Notes: generated from the sequence alone by a model not told the origin. Positions 50,201-60,340 are shown, counted from the first letter of the stretch. The stretch: 64,000 nt of DNA from Asterochloris sp. CNOR1 (GCA_963969365.1 OZ017748.1:3159001-3223000); one strand, 5' to 3'. Numbers and translations: made by a program.

Positions 50201-50540
50201 TCCTGCTGCGGCAGACTCACAGCATACCTGGCTGGTCATTGGGAGTGCTGATGCCAAGACAAAGGAGGCTGCGTGGGCCAAGAAGAAAATGCCTGCAGGT
50301 CAGGCAACCTGAGGGATGCTCTGGCTCTGACTGTCTGGCATTAAGGCCAGATGCTGCACTCTGCTTGGTACCCAGGCTGCACCAGCTTTTCCATCGCTGT
50401 AGTCAGTGACCTGCTTTGCCATGGTGCTGACTGTATCATGTTCTGCAGGCTTTAAGGTCCACAAGCGTGAGGCACTCACTGACTCAATTGTCAAGCAGCA
50501 GCTCGACAAGACGCAGGATGTTCTGCTGATAGCCAGCTGA
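38237..50540 (+). CDS. FHA-BRCT-BRCT protein with MDC1-like architecture (DNA-damage mediator)
   Basis: Phase-consistent N-terminal exons: 38237-38290 (MDETQLLDLDYVGSPERE, GC donor), 38378-38540, 38803-38850, an exon ending at EDLGSTNK near 38991, and 39089-39211. Together they form an FHA domain: GYLKVKGVDHALFVGANVVG, the GR pair, SSTHCVI with Ser and His, GSTNK, then ATVFFSSQ. About 9 kb of Ala/Pro/Gln/Ser-rich exons follow, with RG-rich boxes (44.58 and 46.19 kb) and a basic NLS-like end (PDSRKRKAP, GKRQRSK, 47.7 kb). Tandem BRCT domains end the protein: TRVLFATNVGDAVKRRL, GGRVV, FVKSFNILLALAAGRPIVTE, TWLEASKLHG (48945-49005 and 49243-49428), KKLGFDM, then KRPDISQMRKLAEAAGANVS (50125-50298) and the last exon 50449-50540. 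FHA binds pThr and tandem BRCT binds a pSer tail such as gamma-H2AX. The central exon chain is only partly verified. Confidence 0.8.
40898..41080 (+). repeat. Echo of an MDC1-like acceptor edge
   Basis: The real acceptor and exon start (ctgctgtgttgcagggtgct, about 41029-41048, then the AEQDVEATVAF exon) is preceded by a diverged copy at about 40898-40970 (tctgtgttgcagggcgctgt). Both are preceded by a ctgtgcag block. Confidence 0.65.
46905..47170 (+). repeat. Four copies of an MDC1-like donor edge
   Basis: The real exon end (SAAAQAAG, about 46908-46929) and following intron start are repeated near 46979-47025, 47041-47095 and 47117-47170. Each has cagctg(c), then ctgctggtg or a variant, then ttgctgcaag. 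Spacing is about 65-80 bp. The real donor is the first (5'-most) copy. Confidence 0.75.
48050..48330 (+). repeat. Echoes of the first BRCT exon acceptor edge
   Basis: The real acceptor (tctgcctgtcctgcctgcag) and the exon start encoding TRVLFATNVGDAV lie near 48280-48345. Diverged copies lie near 48058-48120 (ccatgcctgtgctgcctgca, then tagcaatgtcggcgatat) and 48168-48240 (catcctgcctgcaa, then tgttggcaagtttggggatg). Confidence 0.65.
49348..49755 (+). repeat. Four copies of a BRCT exon donor edge
   Basis: The real exon end (about 49348-49436, GFDMTSSWEAAQAGLLLAGQ) is followed in the intron by diverged copies near 49457-49550 (gggctttggcatgacatggg), 49556-49625 (gcaggcctgctgctggcgag) and 49684-49755 (gcagggctgctgcttgctgt). 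The real donor is the first copy. Confidence 0.8.
49956..50168 (+). repeat. Three copies of the second BRCT exon acceptor edge
   Basis: The real edge is at 50112-50168 (acceptor, then exon KRPDISQMRKLAE). A clear copy at 50037-50092 still translates as DKPSDISQMRKLL. A weaker copy at 49956-50007 keeps gcctgcctgtgcagg and gaggaagctg. The real acceptor is the last copy. Confidence 0.85.
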
Positions 50541-50603
50541 ATCACGTGGTGCCTCCCCGAGCACTCATGCATTCCCATTGAGGTTTCAGGACAGCACTGA
50601 TTT

Positions 50604-53600
50604 TCAAAGATCCTGCCTGAACGTAGGGCTCTGCAGCTGTCTCAAATGCATGGAAGATTTTGACACTGTGTGTTTCAGATGATCTCTCAAAAGCAGCGCA
50701 GCATTCTTGCCAGCAATGGCACTCATCTCCATGGCAGACGCTGCATTCTCCCAGGCATTGCAGTACAGCAGTCCAGCAGTAAGCTTGAATGCAGCAAATT
50801 TCTCCGGTGGATTGAAGTGTGGATAGGCCAGCCAATCATGCTCTGTGATGACTTTGTGTCCCTCAAACACCACAGCCAGTTGGTCCTGGGACAGTGGCAG
50901 CTTTGAGAACAGCTTGAAAAGAGTTGTGTTGCCCAAGGTCTTGATTGGTGAAATGACACTGTAAAAGGTATTCGCATCCTCAGTTGTCATGATGGCCCCT
51001 GCACAGACGCTCAGTTGTATATCCAGGACAAGAGCTCAAACAGCACCAAGTTTCGACGCGCAGGCAGGGGCGCTAGGCCACGCAAGGACCCACCCTGGGG
51101 CATCTCAGACTCGCCGAAAGCAGAGGGGCGCAGCGTGCCTCTCACGTATGTTGTCACAGTCCTCTGGTATTTCCTGGCAGGCAGCTGGGGAAGTGTATGA
51201 CCCTGGAAGGACAGGTTTGCCTGCTCCAAAGGGGTGGCAATCACAACGGCATCAAAGGGCCCAGCAGTCTCCTGCAGGGCAACCATAGCTGTCAAAGATA
51301 TATGCTTTGCCCAGTGCTGCATTGCAGCACACGCCCTGTGGCAATTGGCACAGTGAATCCCTCTGAGCCCTTTGCTGAGCCATTGATCAGAGGCATTCAG
51401 TGAGGGTAGGCCCCAGGTGCGACTGGGGGCAACACGTGCCAGCAGGCAGGGCACACCTTTCTCTCCTGGCTGGCTGCTGATGACCCCGCGAACTGCAGCT
51501 GCCACTTGCCACTGCTGAGGCGATTCACTGAGGTGACCTGCGCTGCGTGGTGCAGAGTGGCGCTCGCATTCTTGAGCAGCGCCTGCAGGAAGAGGGACAC
51601 AAGTGACAGTGGGCAACCCCCAGCATCACAACCCTCCATGCCAGCTGGCAGCATGCAGATCACTCAGCACGCAGCACATGCAGTGCGTCGTCACACTGAC
51701 GTCAAGCACTACAGCTTTGCAAGCAGGTGGCAGAAAGCATAGACGCCAGCTGATCCAGGGCAAGAGCAGCTGATGACCTGTTGCAGCAGCATGTTTCCTC
51801 CATTGATCAGTGGGCAGCACACTGACCTGTGGCAACAGCATGTTGCCCCCCTTGATCTTGAAAAGCCTGCCATCCACGGTTGGCAGCATGGAGACCAGCC
51901 CTGTGCACAGGCAGCAGCCTCTCACCAGTGAACAGCTTTGCATGGGGGGGCAGGGGGCAGGATACAAGGATGCTCTGCTGGCTGCCATGCGGTGCCCAGT
52001 GACGCGACAGCATGCTGTGCTGCGACCGGCTGTTGCATACAAGCAGCACAGGAGAAGGAGCTTGGTGCTCGCCTGCAAGAGAGTTCAGCAGATTGCCTTG
52101 ATTGTAGTTCACGCGGTTCACGGCTGCCACCAGCTCCCTCCCAAAGCGCAGGGAGACCTCGTCAGTGCCCAGGAAGTCCTGCACTGCACACGAGTCATGG
52201 ACAGCTTGCTACACTGGCCGTTCTTCAGCGTGAATGCTGCAGCTAAGCTAGGCTGGTGTTGTATGCTGTCCTGACCATAGAGACAATCTGGGCACGCATG
52301 ACAATACATGTGTGCGTAGACGTTGACAAAAGTGTGGGCCTCTTCTGCAGCCAGGCATGTCTCTGGCCAACATGGCAGCTCACCGCAATGAAAGACTGCA
52401 TGATCTGCATGGAGTAAAACAGGTCTGCGTGCTGCAAAAGGTGTGCTGCACGGGCAACAGCAGGCCACTGCGGTCAGGACCATGTGAACCTAAAGGGGGG
52501 GGGTGGGGGGGGGGGTCACCTCAATGAATGACTGCATGGTCTGCTGAGTGGAGTCGTACAGGTCCACGTGCTGCAGCAAAGCCTGGGGGGTCTCAAAAGC
52601 GATGCCCTGCTTCTGCAGGTCGTAGATGTGGAGGAAGCGCTTGAGCATGGAGGCTGGGGCTCCCCTGAAGCTGCACCAGCGCAGTGGATTGAATTGATAT
52701 GGACATCTTAAGAGTGCAGCAAGCGTTTGGGCAGGAGGTAGGGGCTACCCTAAACCTGCAAAAGTGGGGTCCCTGAGGGTAACAACTTGGCAGGTGTGGG
52801 GGAGGCATGGGAGGATGGAGGGCTGCCAAGAGTTTGAGTGGTGTGAACATGATTGACTAAGCCAGGGCAAGCGGCTAGTCAGAGCGCAGTCCTAGTTGGG
52901 TGCGGCAGGGCTTGTTATGCTGTCAGCAGGGATGACAGGAGGACAGCTGGGGCCATGCAGATGAGCAGCTCCTGCCTGCATGCAATGTTGAATGGCCATG
53001 AGCTCCCCACTGCTCCGATTGAAGGAGCTAACCACGCTACCGCCGCGTATGGAGAAAAGTGTGTTGGTACAGTAAAGAATTTGACCTAATAGAACGCTAT
53101 AGCTCGGCTCAGCAGCTCTTGCCTGAAGTGGGCTGAAGCCCCAATGGTGCAGTGCAGAAGAGAGTGTGGCACAGCCACAGCCCTGTCCTGCTGCTCCTGT
53201 TACCTGAAGTAGCTGAGGCCCCAGCGGCGCACCATGCGCAGCAGGGTCACAACGCTCCAGGGCGACTGCTTGAAGACTATCTGGGTGCCATCATATATGT
53301 TGAATCCGTCCTCCGACTGAGGAGCCACCCGCTGCAGCCCCATGGCATCTGCAAGGTCCCTGCATGGGGACGGGGCAGATCCTTGAACACAGTAGATTTC
53401 CCAGTCACCATGTTCTGCTGTCCCCTGACTGTGGGGGGGCCCCGCTGCAGCGTCATGGCACCTGTCAAGTTCCTGCAGACCAGCATGGAGACTGACAGCA
53501 GCGTGAGGGCATCCCTGCTTCAGCTGCCAGGTCCCTGCAGTTGGGCTTAGTAACTGGCAGCTACTTGTTGCTGGCGTGGCCCTCCAGTACTTCAACACAG

Positions 53601-54468
53601 CTGCCTGAGTATGGCATATGAACGGGTGAGCATGTGAACTAAGGGGCAGAGTGGATGTCAGCTGCATGCGGGTGCTGGAAGCCTGTTGGGTGACCATCTG
53701 ACAGGCAGGCGCGCCGTCCGCACTGATGCGGCACTCGGCTGGGTTCGTTCATCGCCCAGCAATGGCGCACTTTCGAAAAAGAGAAAGAGAAACCCGAAGC
53801 AGATGCATGGCATGCTTCCTTGCACACCTGGGCCGACAGGGCCAGCAGAGGCTGCTGGGCTGAGTCATTCTGCACTTCAGCAGCTGGTGCCATCAACTTG
53901 GTAGGCAGAGCCTTACCGCATGTACAGATTCTGCTCAAAGATGATGGATGCGCCAACCTCAAACACCTGCAGGGCAAAAACTTGCTGCTTTGCTGCATTT
54001 GTCCAGGGGTGTGTGTGCAGGAGGGTTTGTGCAGGAGTGTTTGTGCGGACCATTCAGATGGGCCCAGTGCATGCATTTGTAGGCCACTGCTGTGCTTCTG
54101 CTGCCTGACCTGGCCCTCGTATGTCATGCTGTGAGCCCGTCCACCGACAGGCCCCCGCTCAAACCTGCAGGGGGGCACAGTTGAGACGTTTTTGATGGGG
54201 GAATGGCAAAGGAGTCTTGCATGCTGCCTGTCACTCTTCCCAATGACCAAAGAAGGCCTCACACATGCAGCTCTGCCAAAGGTCCCAGCTCCTGCCGTGC
54301 AAAGTAAGCTGTGGTGCTGCCTCCAACCCCAGCACCAATGATAGCGACTTTGAGGGCATTGGAATCTGGCAATTTGGGAGCCTGCAGAGCCAGTGAGATC
54401 CATGGCCCCAGAAACAGGGCCAGCCATAAGCATGGCCACATTGGATCCTGCTTGGAAAACCTGGCCAA
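50604..54468 (-). CDS. Prenylcysteine oxidase/lyase (FAD-dependent)
   Basis: The multi-exon minus-strand gene starts at the ATG at 54468. Exon 1 (54263-54468) has a hydrophobic stretch that looks like a signal peptide or anchor (PCLWLALFLGPWISLAL) and the FAD-binding dinucleotide motif VAIIGAGVGGSTTAYFA. Exon 2 (54110-54164) gives FERGPVGGRAHSMTYEGQ, the family's ERG..GGR segment. Next come VFEVGASIIFEQNLYM (53.95 kb), DLADAMGLQRVAPQSEDGFN (53.3 kb), HVDLYDSTQQTMQSFIE (52.55 kb), FDAVVIATPLEQANLSF (51.3 kb), and a C-terminal exon with HDWLAYPHFNPPEK and CNAWENAASAMEMSAIAG ending near 50604. The enzyme oxidatively cleaves the thioether of farnesyl- or geranylgeranyl-cysteine released from prenylated proteins, giving a prenyl aldehyde, cysteine and H2O2. 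Plant and animal enzymes are lysosomal/vacuolar or membrane-associated. Not all middle exons were traced. Confidence 0.9.
52380..52580 (-). repeat. Echo of a prenylcysteine oxidase donor edge
   Basis: The real exon end at 52519-52580 encodes HVDLYDSTQQTMQSFIE. In the intron downstream (52380-52440) lies a copy that reads HADLFYSMQIMQSFIA and is also followed by a GTGAG donor-like sequence. The real donor is the 5'-most copy in the transcript. Confidence 0.85.
52495..52515 (-). repeat. G9-T-G11 run next to a splice donor
   Basis: Plus-strand G runs, broken by one T. In the prenylcysteine oxidase transcript this is a C tract that starts a few bases after the GTGACC donor. It could form a G-quadruplex on the plus strand. 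Confidence 0.8.
53300..53478 (-). repeat. Echo of a prenylcysteine oxidase acceptor edge, about 35 codons long
   Basis: The real exon start (about 53270-53365) reads CRDLADAMGLQRVAPQSEDG and later QIVFK. Upstream in the intron, 53385-53478 reads CRNLTGAMTLQRGPPTVRG and later STVFK with the same spacing. The intron copy has lost conserved residues. Confidence 0.88.
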
Positions 54469-54758
54469 GTGGGAGGGTTTCTCAGCCAGTTCTTTGGCTC
54501 AGGCAGCATTGTTGGTCTCTTGAATCCAGCAGGGATCAGCATCAGCACCAGCCGTTGCCAGCTGACGTCCCCAGCGGACTTCTCACTTCACCCGCCAGTG
54601 CGATCAGTGCACCCTTGCAGCACAGTTAGGCAGCAGGGGCCATCCAGCAGTGGCCCAGGGACTACATGATGGCTTCCAAGTGGCACAGGCAGCACCAGAG
54701 CAGCCTTTGAGGGCCTGGAGCACCACAACATTCCCAAATCTGTGGACCGGAAGGCAGC
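54469..54758. promoter_or_regulatory. Divergent promoter region, prenylcysteine oxidase and MAPK15
   Basis: The 290 bp between two divergent starts must contain both promoters or 5' UTRs. No named element is recognised. Confidence 0.35.
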
Positions 54759-57700
54759 ATGACTGAGGAGATTGACAAAGCAGTTTTTAGGAAGTATGAG
54801 ATCCAGACAAAGCTTGGGAAAGGGGTGAGTGGCCTACACTGCTGCGCTGGCGGGTTTTGTGGCGCAGCAGCCAATTCTTTCGGTGCCCTTTGTCTCTGAA
54901 GACAGCGAGTGCTACGGCAGCAAGCTCTTGCAGTGCTTCTATCCCTGTTGAGAGCCGGACATCAGACAAAAATCATCTGGTACAGGCGTATGGCATTGTT
55001 TGGAAGGCCATTGACAAGAAGACGCGGGAGGTCATTGCTCTCAAGAAGATATTTGATGCATTCCAGAATGACACAGATGCTCAGGTGAGTGTGCAGGACG
55101 CCTGCTGGCAGCCCAGAAAGGCAAGATGCGGGTATTGCCAGGCTGAGTGGCAGTCAGCACACCACTCCCCAAAAGCGAGGTGCCTGCTGTGCAAGGCAGG
55201 GTGGCTGTCAGTGGCCCATGGCAAGCTGGGGTACCTGACAGCAGTTCCTTAGTGAGGTGACTGCTGTGCTGAGCAGGCTAGCTGTTTGTAACCCCAAAGA
55301 ACTGGCCACTTCTGCCGGGTATATGCTTGCATCGCTGACTGCCAGCAGCCTTAGGACCTAAGCAAAGTGGCCGTGCACTGCCTGCAGAGAACTTTCAGGG
55401 AGATCATGTTTCTTCAGGAGCTTGTCAACCACGAGAACATCATCAAGTAAGAGCTTCACAGTTGCACAGGTGCCTTGCATGCCTAGTCCTCAATCGCATG
55501 CCACCAATGCCGGTGCCTGATGGGCCAAGCACACTGGGTAACATGTAGCTGCTTGCCCCACAGGCCTGTTGCATACTATGTTCAGAGCTGAGGCTAGGAG
55601 CCAGCTCAGCCTCACTTGCTGCATCCTGCAGCTTAGCCAACAGGGAGCAGGACCACCCACTTTGGGTGCTGGCATGCTGCTGAAATGTGTCAGCATCACA
55701 AGCACAGCTGTGCCTGCCTTTCAGGCTGCTGCCTGTCTTTGACGTCAACACCGCCAGCCGCCTCTCACCTATTGCACCCTGGCCCACAGGCTGTTGAACG
55801 TGATCAAGGCTGAGAATGACAAGGACATTTACCTTGTGTTTGACTACATGGAGACAGACCTGCACGCAGTGATCCGGGCCAACATCCTGGAGGAGATACA
55901 CAAGCAATACATCATGTACCAGTTGTTCAAGGCACTCAAGTACATGCACAGCGCCCATTTGCTACACAGGGACATCAAGGTCAGCCGTATGCTGCACAGA
56001 AAGGCTTTGATCTGCTCAGGACCATGCACAGCACTTGAGTTGCCCCACAAGAAAGGCCATCACAGGTCTGGTGCAACAATCAGTACCAGGGCCTGCTACA
56101 TACCACTGCCACTGGTGCACATCTGCTGCTCAGCTGCACATATGGCTGCTGACAACGCCAGCCTGGCCAGCAATTTGGTTTGCTGCAGTGACTGTGGACG
56201 CCTGCAGCATGTAGGCAATTGGTGAAACGGCGCAGGGCCTCTGCTGCCCTGCAGCCCAGCAAAGGTCCTGCTGAGCAATCCTCCATTGGCCTGCAGTCTA
56301 GCAGCTGAACCCCCTTGCCCTGCCCTGCAGCTTTCAGCTTCCTGCTGAACAGCGGATGCATGGCAGGACTCCGCTCTCTGGCCTTCAAGGGTCAAGCTGG
56401 CCCCTGAACACCCTTTCCCCTGCCCTGCCCTGCAGCCCAGCAACCTCCTGCTGAACAGCGAGTGCATGGTGAAGCTGGCAGACTTTGGGCTGGCTCGCTC
56501 AGTGGCGCAGCTGCAGATGGGGGAGGGGCCCAGCCCCATACTGACGGACTATGTGGCCACACGGTGGTACCGGGCGCCTGAGCTCCTGATGGGGTCAAGG
56601 AAGTACACCTTTGGAGTGGACATGTGGTCCAGTGGTGAGTGCTCTTGGTGTGCACCCACTCCAGGCATGCCTCAGCGCTGAAAGCCTGGTGGGCACCTGC
56701 AGATGTCATTGCGCAGCCCTCACTCTTCTTCTTTAGTGGATTTTGCTAAGGACAGCCGTCAAGAGCCGCCAGGCATTCCCCGTGCGGGAAGCCATGTGTC
56801 TGCCAGAGCTCTAGGCTGTGCACCTGCCCACCGCACACTCAGCTGCAGTGCTCTGGCAGCTAGCAGTTTCTCTCTGGGTCGGCTGCTGCTTACATTCCTG
56901 CTGCTCACCTCCCATGCGGGCTGCATACCTGGGGACTTCGTGGTCACTTTTGGGCTGCTCATCTGGGCCGCTGTTGATGCAGGCTGCATGCTCATGGCAG
57001 CTGATGGTCACCTCCGTGCTGCTCACCCAGACTGCTGCAGGTTGCATGCTTTTGCTCAGCTGCTGATATATGCTTGCTGCTCACCTGAACCGCTGCCCCT
57101 GCAGGCTGCATACTTGGGGAGCTGCTGTGCGGGAAGCCCATCTTCCCAGGCAACTCCACCATGAACCAGTTGGACCGCATCATGGAGGCCACAGGTCAGT
57201 CCAGCCCCTGCCTGGAGCAGGTGCATGGCTCCAGCCAGCCAGGTCTCAGTCGCTGATGTGGCAGTAGGCAGCCGGAGGGATGGCAGCTCGCCAGTATGCA
57301 GAGTTGCTCCTGTGCAAGTCCATATGCAGCGAGGCAGTGCCAGGCTGATGGCTCAGCTCATGATTTGCTTGAGCAGCTGCAGCACATATCAAAGGGGCAG
57401 CCAATGGCCCTTTGGGGATGGGCTCCCTCAGCAGTCAGCTACCAGCCACCTGGTATTTGGTCTCACCTAAGCGTGCTCTGCAGTCAGCAGAGGCATTGTG
57501 TTCTGGAGAACACCTGGCCGAAACTGCTTTAGGAGGTAACACAAAGTAACAAGGCTGTACACACTCGCTGGCTCCTCTGGCCTGCAGCATGCCCTTTCAG
57601 CAAGGGCTGGACTGTGTTTCAGCAAGATCAGGCCCTCTGCGGCTGCATCAACACTTCTGTTAGGCTGCAGAGCGCCTCACAAAAGACATCATGACACAGT

Positions 57701-58641
57701 GTGGCTGCACCTACGAACAGGCTCCCCTGATCAGGGGGCTGGGCCGCTTCCTGTGCAGCTGAATCAGACTGAGTCCAGATGAAACTTGAGCTGCAATCCT
57801 CATCATGATGCACCCCCTCACCTGGTACCTCCCCATGGCTGCAGGGCGCCCCTCACATGAGGATTTAGACGTGATTCAGTCCCAGTTTGCCACCACCATG
57901 CTGGAGTGCCTGCCCGGCGGCGAGCCCAAGCCCTTCTCGCAGTTGTTCCCCAATGCCTCCCCGGAGGCAGCTGACCTCATGTCCAAGCTGCTGCACTTCA
58001 ACCCCAACAAACGCATATCGGCGGCTGAGGCGCTGAAGCACCCTTATGTCGCCCAGTTCCATAACGAGGCTGATGAGCCCAGTGCACCTGGCATCATCAC
58101 TATTCCCATTGACGACAACCACAAGGTGTGCTGCCCTGACTTGTGCAGTGCTGTGGTCTGAATCTTGGCAAAGCCTGCCCAGGCCTATTGCATTGAGCAC
58201 GGCCTCATCATTTCTGAGGCTTTGCAAAGCTCTGCTCAAAGCTCTGCCCAAAGCCCTGCTCGTGCCCCAGCAGCATCACCATGAGATACCAAGCACGGGA
58301 TGTATGCTCCTTGCTGCAGAGTGCTGCCCTGCTGTTCTCGACAGGGGTCAGTGGAGGGGTGTGCCATGACACTGCAGCAGTACTGTGCAGGCCTGCAGGG
58401 TGTCAGTGTGCTGCAATGCAGCCAGCGTCCCACTTTGATGCAGGCCTGCTGCGGCTCACAGATGCTCCTGGTGCTGCAGTATGAGATGGCAGACTACCGG
58501 AAGAAGTTGTACAATGATATTGTGCGGCGCAAAAAGGAGTTGAGGCGTAAGCAGAGAGAGCGGGAAGGCACCAGCTCCCGCTCCCGCAGCAGCAGGCCCA
58601 GAACCAGCGGGGATGGCACTGACAAATATTACCGACGATAG
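54759..58641 (+). CDS. MAPK15: ERK7/8-type MAP kinase (MAPK15 group)
   Basis: Eight exons join in phase (54759-54824, 54986-55084, 55388-55446, 55790-55979, 56436-56634, 57105-57194, 57845-58125, 58480-58641), about 381 residues. Kinase motifs: Gly-loop [12 protein letters not shown], catalytic Lys in [18 protein letters not shown] (the FDAFQN..DAQ stretch is typical of ERK7/8), [28 protein letters not shown], activation loop [35 protein letters not shown], and the C-lobe ending [15 protein letters not shown]7/8 kinases are linked to cilia, autophagy and stress in other eukaryotes. The dual-phosphorylation site is TDY, not the TEY of animal MAPK15. The tail is short and basic ([10 protein letters not shown], then Ser/Arg-rich), unlike the long tail of animal ERK8. 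Confidence 0.93.
56245..56480 (+). repeat. Two echoes before MAPK15 exon 5
   Basis: The real edge (about 56425-56480) has cctgcagcccagcaacctcc and tgctgaacagcgagtgcatg. The intron copy at 56325-56372 has cctgcagctttcagcttcct and tgctgaacagcggatgcatg. A shorter one at 56250-56282 has cctgcagcccagcaaaggtc and ctgctgag. The real acceptor is the last copy. Confidence 0.9.
56893..57140 (+). repeat. Three echoes before MAPK15 exon 6
   Basis: The real edge (about 57078-57130) has ctgctcacctgaaccgctg, cctgcag and gctgcatacttggggagctg. Copies at 56895-56945 (ctgctcacctcccatg, ggctgcatacctgggg), 56958-57003 (ctgctcatctgggccgctg, gcaggctgcatgctcatggc) and 57018-57066 (ctgctcacccagactgctg, caggttgcatgcttttgct) precede it, about 60 bp apart. 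Confidence 0.9.
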
Positions 58642-58758
58642 ATTGCCAGACATCCGTTCTCTCAGAGGGGGGACTGCTCCTGTCAATGCAGATGACAATG
58701 CATGCTTTAAATCAGTTCAGCGCTGGAACATCTGTTCTGTGACACAACACTGCTTCAG

Positions 58759-60252
58759 CTAGAGCCGCATTCGCTTCCTTGGTCTTGTTTGAAGGATCTT
58801 TCCCTGGCTCTCAAGCTGCTGAAACGCCATGCGGTAGTGTGAGGGCTGCAGCCGGCCATCCTGGCTGATCTCATTCAGCTCATGGCCTATCTGACGTGCT
58901 GCACATCAACAGCTGACGTTCCAGTCAACCAGAGGTGCAGGGCAGCTAAGGATGCCTGACATGCAAGAGATACACTGAAGCACACCTGTCTCCACAAGGT
59001 CTCCCACAAAGAGCTTCACCACAGCGCCCATGACGATGAGCATCTGGTCATTGCATTTTGAGCCAGCCACAGCCTCCATCACCTGAAGCAGCAGGCACAG
59101 CTTCCTTTCACTATGCCAGCTTGCCAAGCAGACACTTGCCCATGCAGCTTCCCCAGGGACAGGCTTTGCTGTTTGGGCCACTGTGCCCCAGCAGCCCTGC
59201 CACCTGCCCTTCTCAGGGCTGCCCTTGAGTCATGTGAACATGCAGACATATTCACATGCGACAGTGTTCCACAGTCTCCTCAGTGACTGCCATTACAATG
59301 AATCACTAGTGCCGACAGATGTCAAGGCAACCCCGTGCCCAAGCAGCAAAATTCAGTAGTTGAGGACTGCCTCCAAGTGACACCATCCCACGGATTGGCT
59401 CAAGCAGACCGGCCACGCACCCTTTTCAGGACTGCCTTGGACAGCTTGGAGCGGCGAAATAACTCGTACCGATCCAGCTCCTCCTGTGACATGATGCCCA
59501 TGACTTGCCTGCAGCACAGGCAGAGCAAGGATCGGCAAGAGCTCCCCTGCATGGGCTCCCATGTGCCTCCCCCTGCTTGAATGCCTGTCAATTCCTGCAG
59601 GGCATTCAGGGCCAGATGAGCGGAGTTGTGATGCCCATGACTTCATTGCAGTGCAGTCAGGCAGCACAGATGGGCAGAGACCTCACCATGCATGAGTTGA
59701 CTTCAGCAAAATCAGGGCAGCACAGATGGGCAATGTAGAAGGCTGCATTGCATGAGCACCCCTTTGCAATTACAGCGGGCACAGCCCCCTGCCAAGCAGT
59801 TGTCACTGCATGAGCCAGCAGCTGCGGCATAGCAGCACAGACATCCCCTGCATAAAGCAGCAGTCAGGCATCTTACGCAGTGTACTCTGCCAGCGCCAAC
59901 TGCTGAGGTGTCTTATCGGAGGCAGAGGGCACCACAGCCAGCTGTGCCTGCTCTGCCTGCTCATCTCCACCTGCAGAGTCACAGGCACTCAGACGACCTG
60001 CATGCATCTTTGCTGAAGCCCATCTTCGAGATGCTGTGGCACACCTTGCTCCTCCTCTTCAGATAGATCCTGCTCATTGTCTGAGGCAAACATAGCTGCC
60101 TCAAGGGCTGCATCATCCTCGTCACCATCTAGCTCTGAGCTTGCACTGCCAGACTGGCCAGGCTCCACACTGTTGTCCTTGTCACTGTGATCTATGTCTG
60201 CCTGCAGTTGCTGGGCTGGACTGAGGTCTTGTGAGGACCTCATGCTTGTCAT
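58759..60252 (-). CDS. TAF11: TFIID subunit TAF11 (histone fold)
   Basis: Five minus-strand exons join in phase: 60045-60252, 59877-59970, 59421-59508, 58986-59082 and 58759-58898, about 208 residues. The N-terminal third is acidic (SSELDGDEDDAALEAAMFAS, DLSEEEEQ). The histone-fold domain has the TAF11 signature: MSQEELDRYELFRRSKLSKA at its start, MLIVMGAVVKLFVGDLVETA as the central helix, RQIGHELNEI, and the C-terminal DGRLQPSHYRMAFQQLESQG. The tail RPRKRMRL is basic. TAF11 pairs with TAF13 and contacts TBP and TFIIA within TFIID. The canonical helix-1/loop region (EAVAGSKCNDQ) has no insert. The start could be Met1 or Met4. It converges on MAPK15 (117 bp) and diverges from the last gene (88 bp). 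Confidence 0.93.
59490..59730 (-). repeat. Echoes of the TAF11 exon 3 acceptor edge
   Basis: The real edge (plus strand 59490-59520) reads gatgcccatgacttgcctgc and agcacaggcagag. A copy at about 59628-59675 reads gatgcccatgacttcattgc and agcacagatgggcag. A third at 59692-59730 keeps gttgacttcagcaaa and gcagcacagatgggca. In transcript order the real acceptor is the last one. Confidence 0.85.
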
Positions 60253-60340
60253 GTGGAATACTAAACTGACCTAGCATGAAGTTCAGGTTTGCATTGCCAT
60301 TCCCCAATTTTGTGCTCATTGCGGCTGATCCGCTTGCGAC

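Noticed and set aside
56078-56539. Minus-strand open frames inside MAPK15
   Set aside because: They are antisense to kinase exon 5 and its echoes, with no recognisable domain.
10612-57140. Echo arrays as introner-type transposable introns
   Set aside because: Introners share one sequence among many introns. Here each array matches only the exon edge beside it, not the other arrays.
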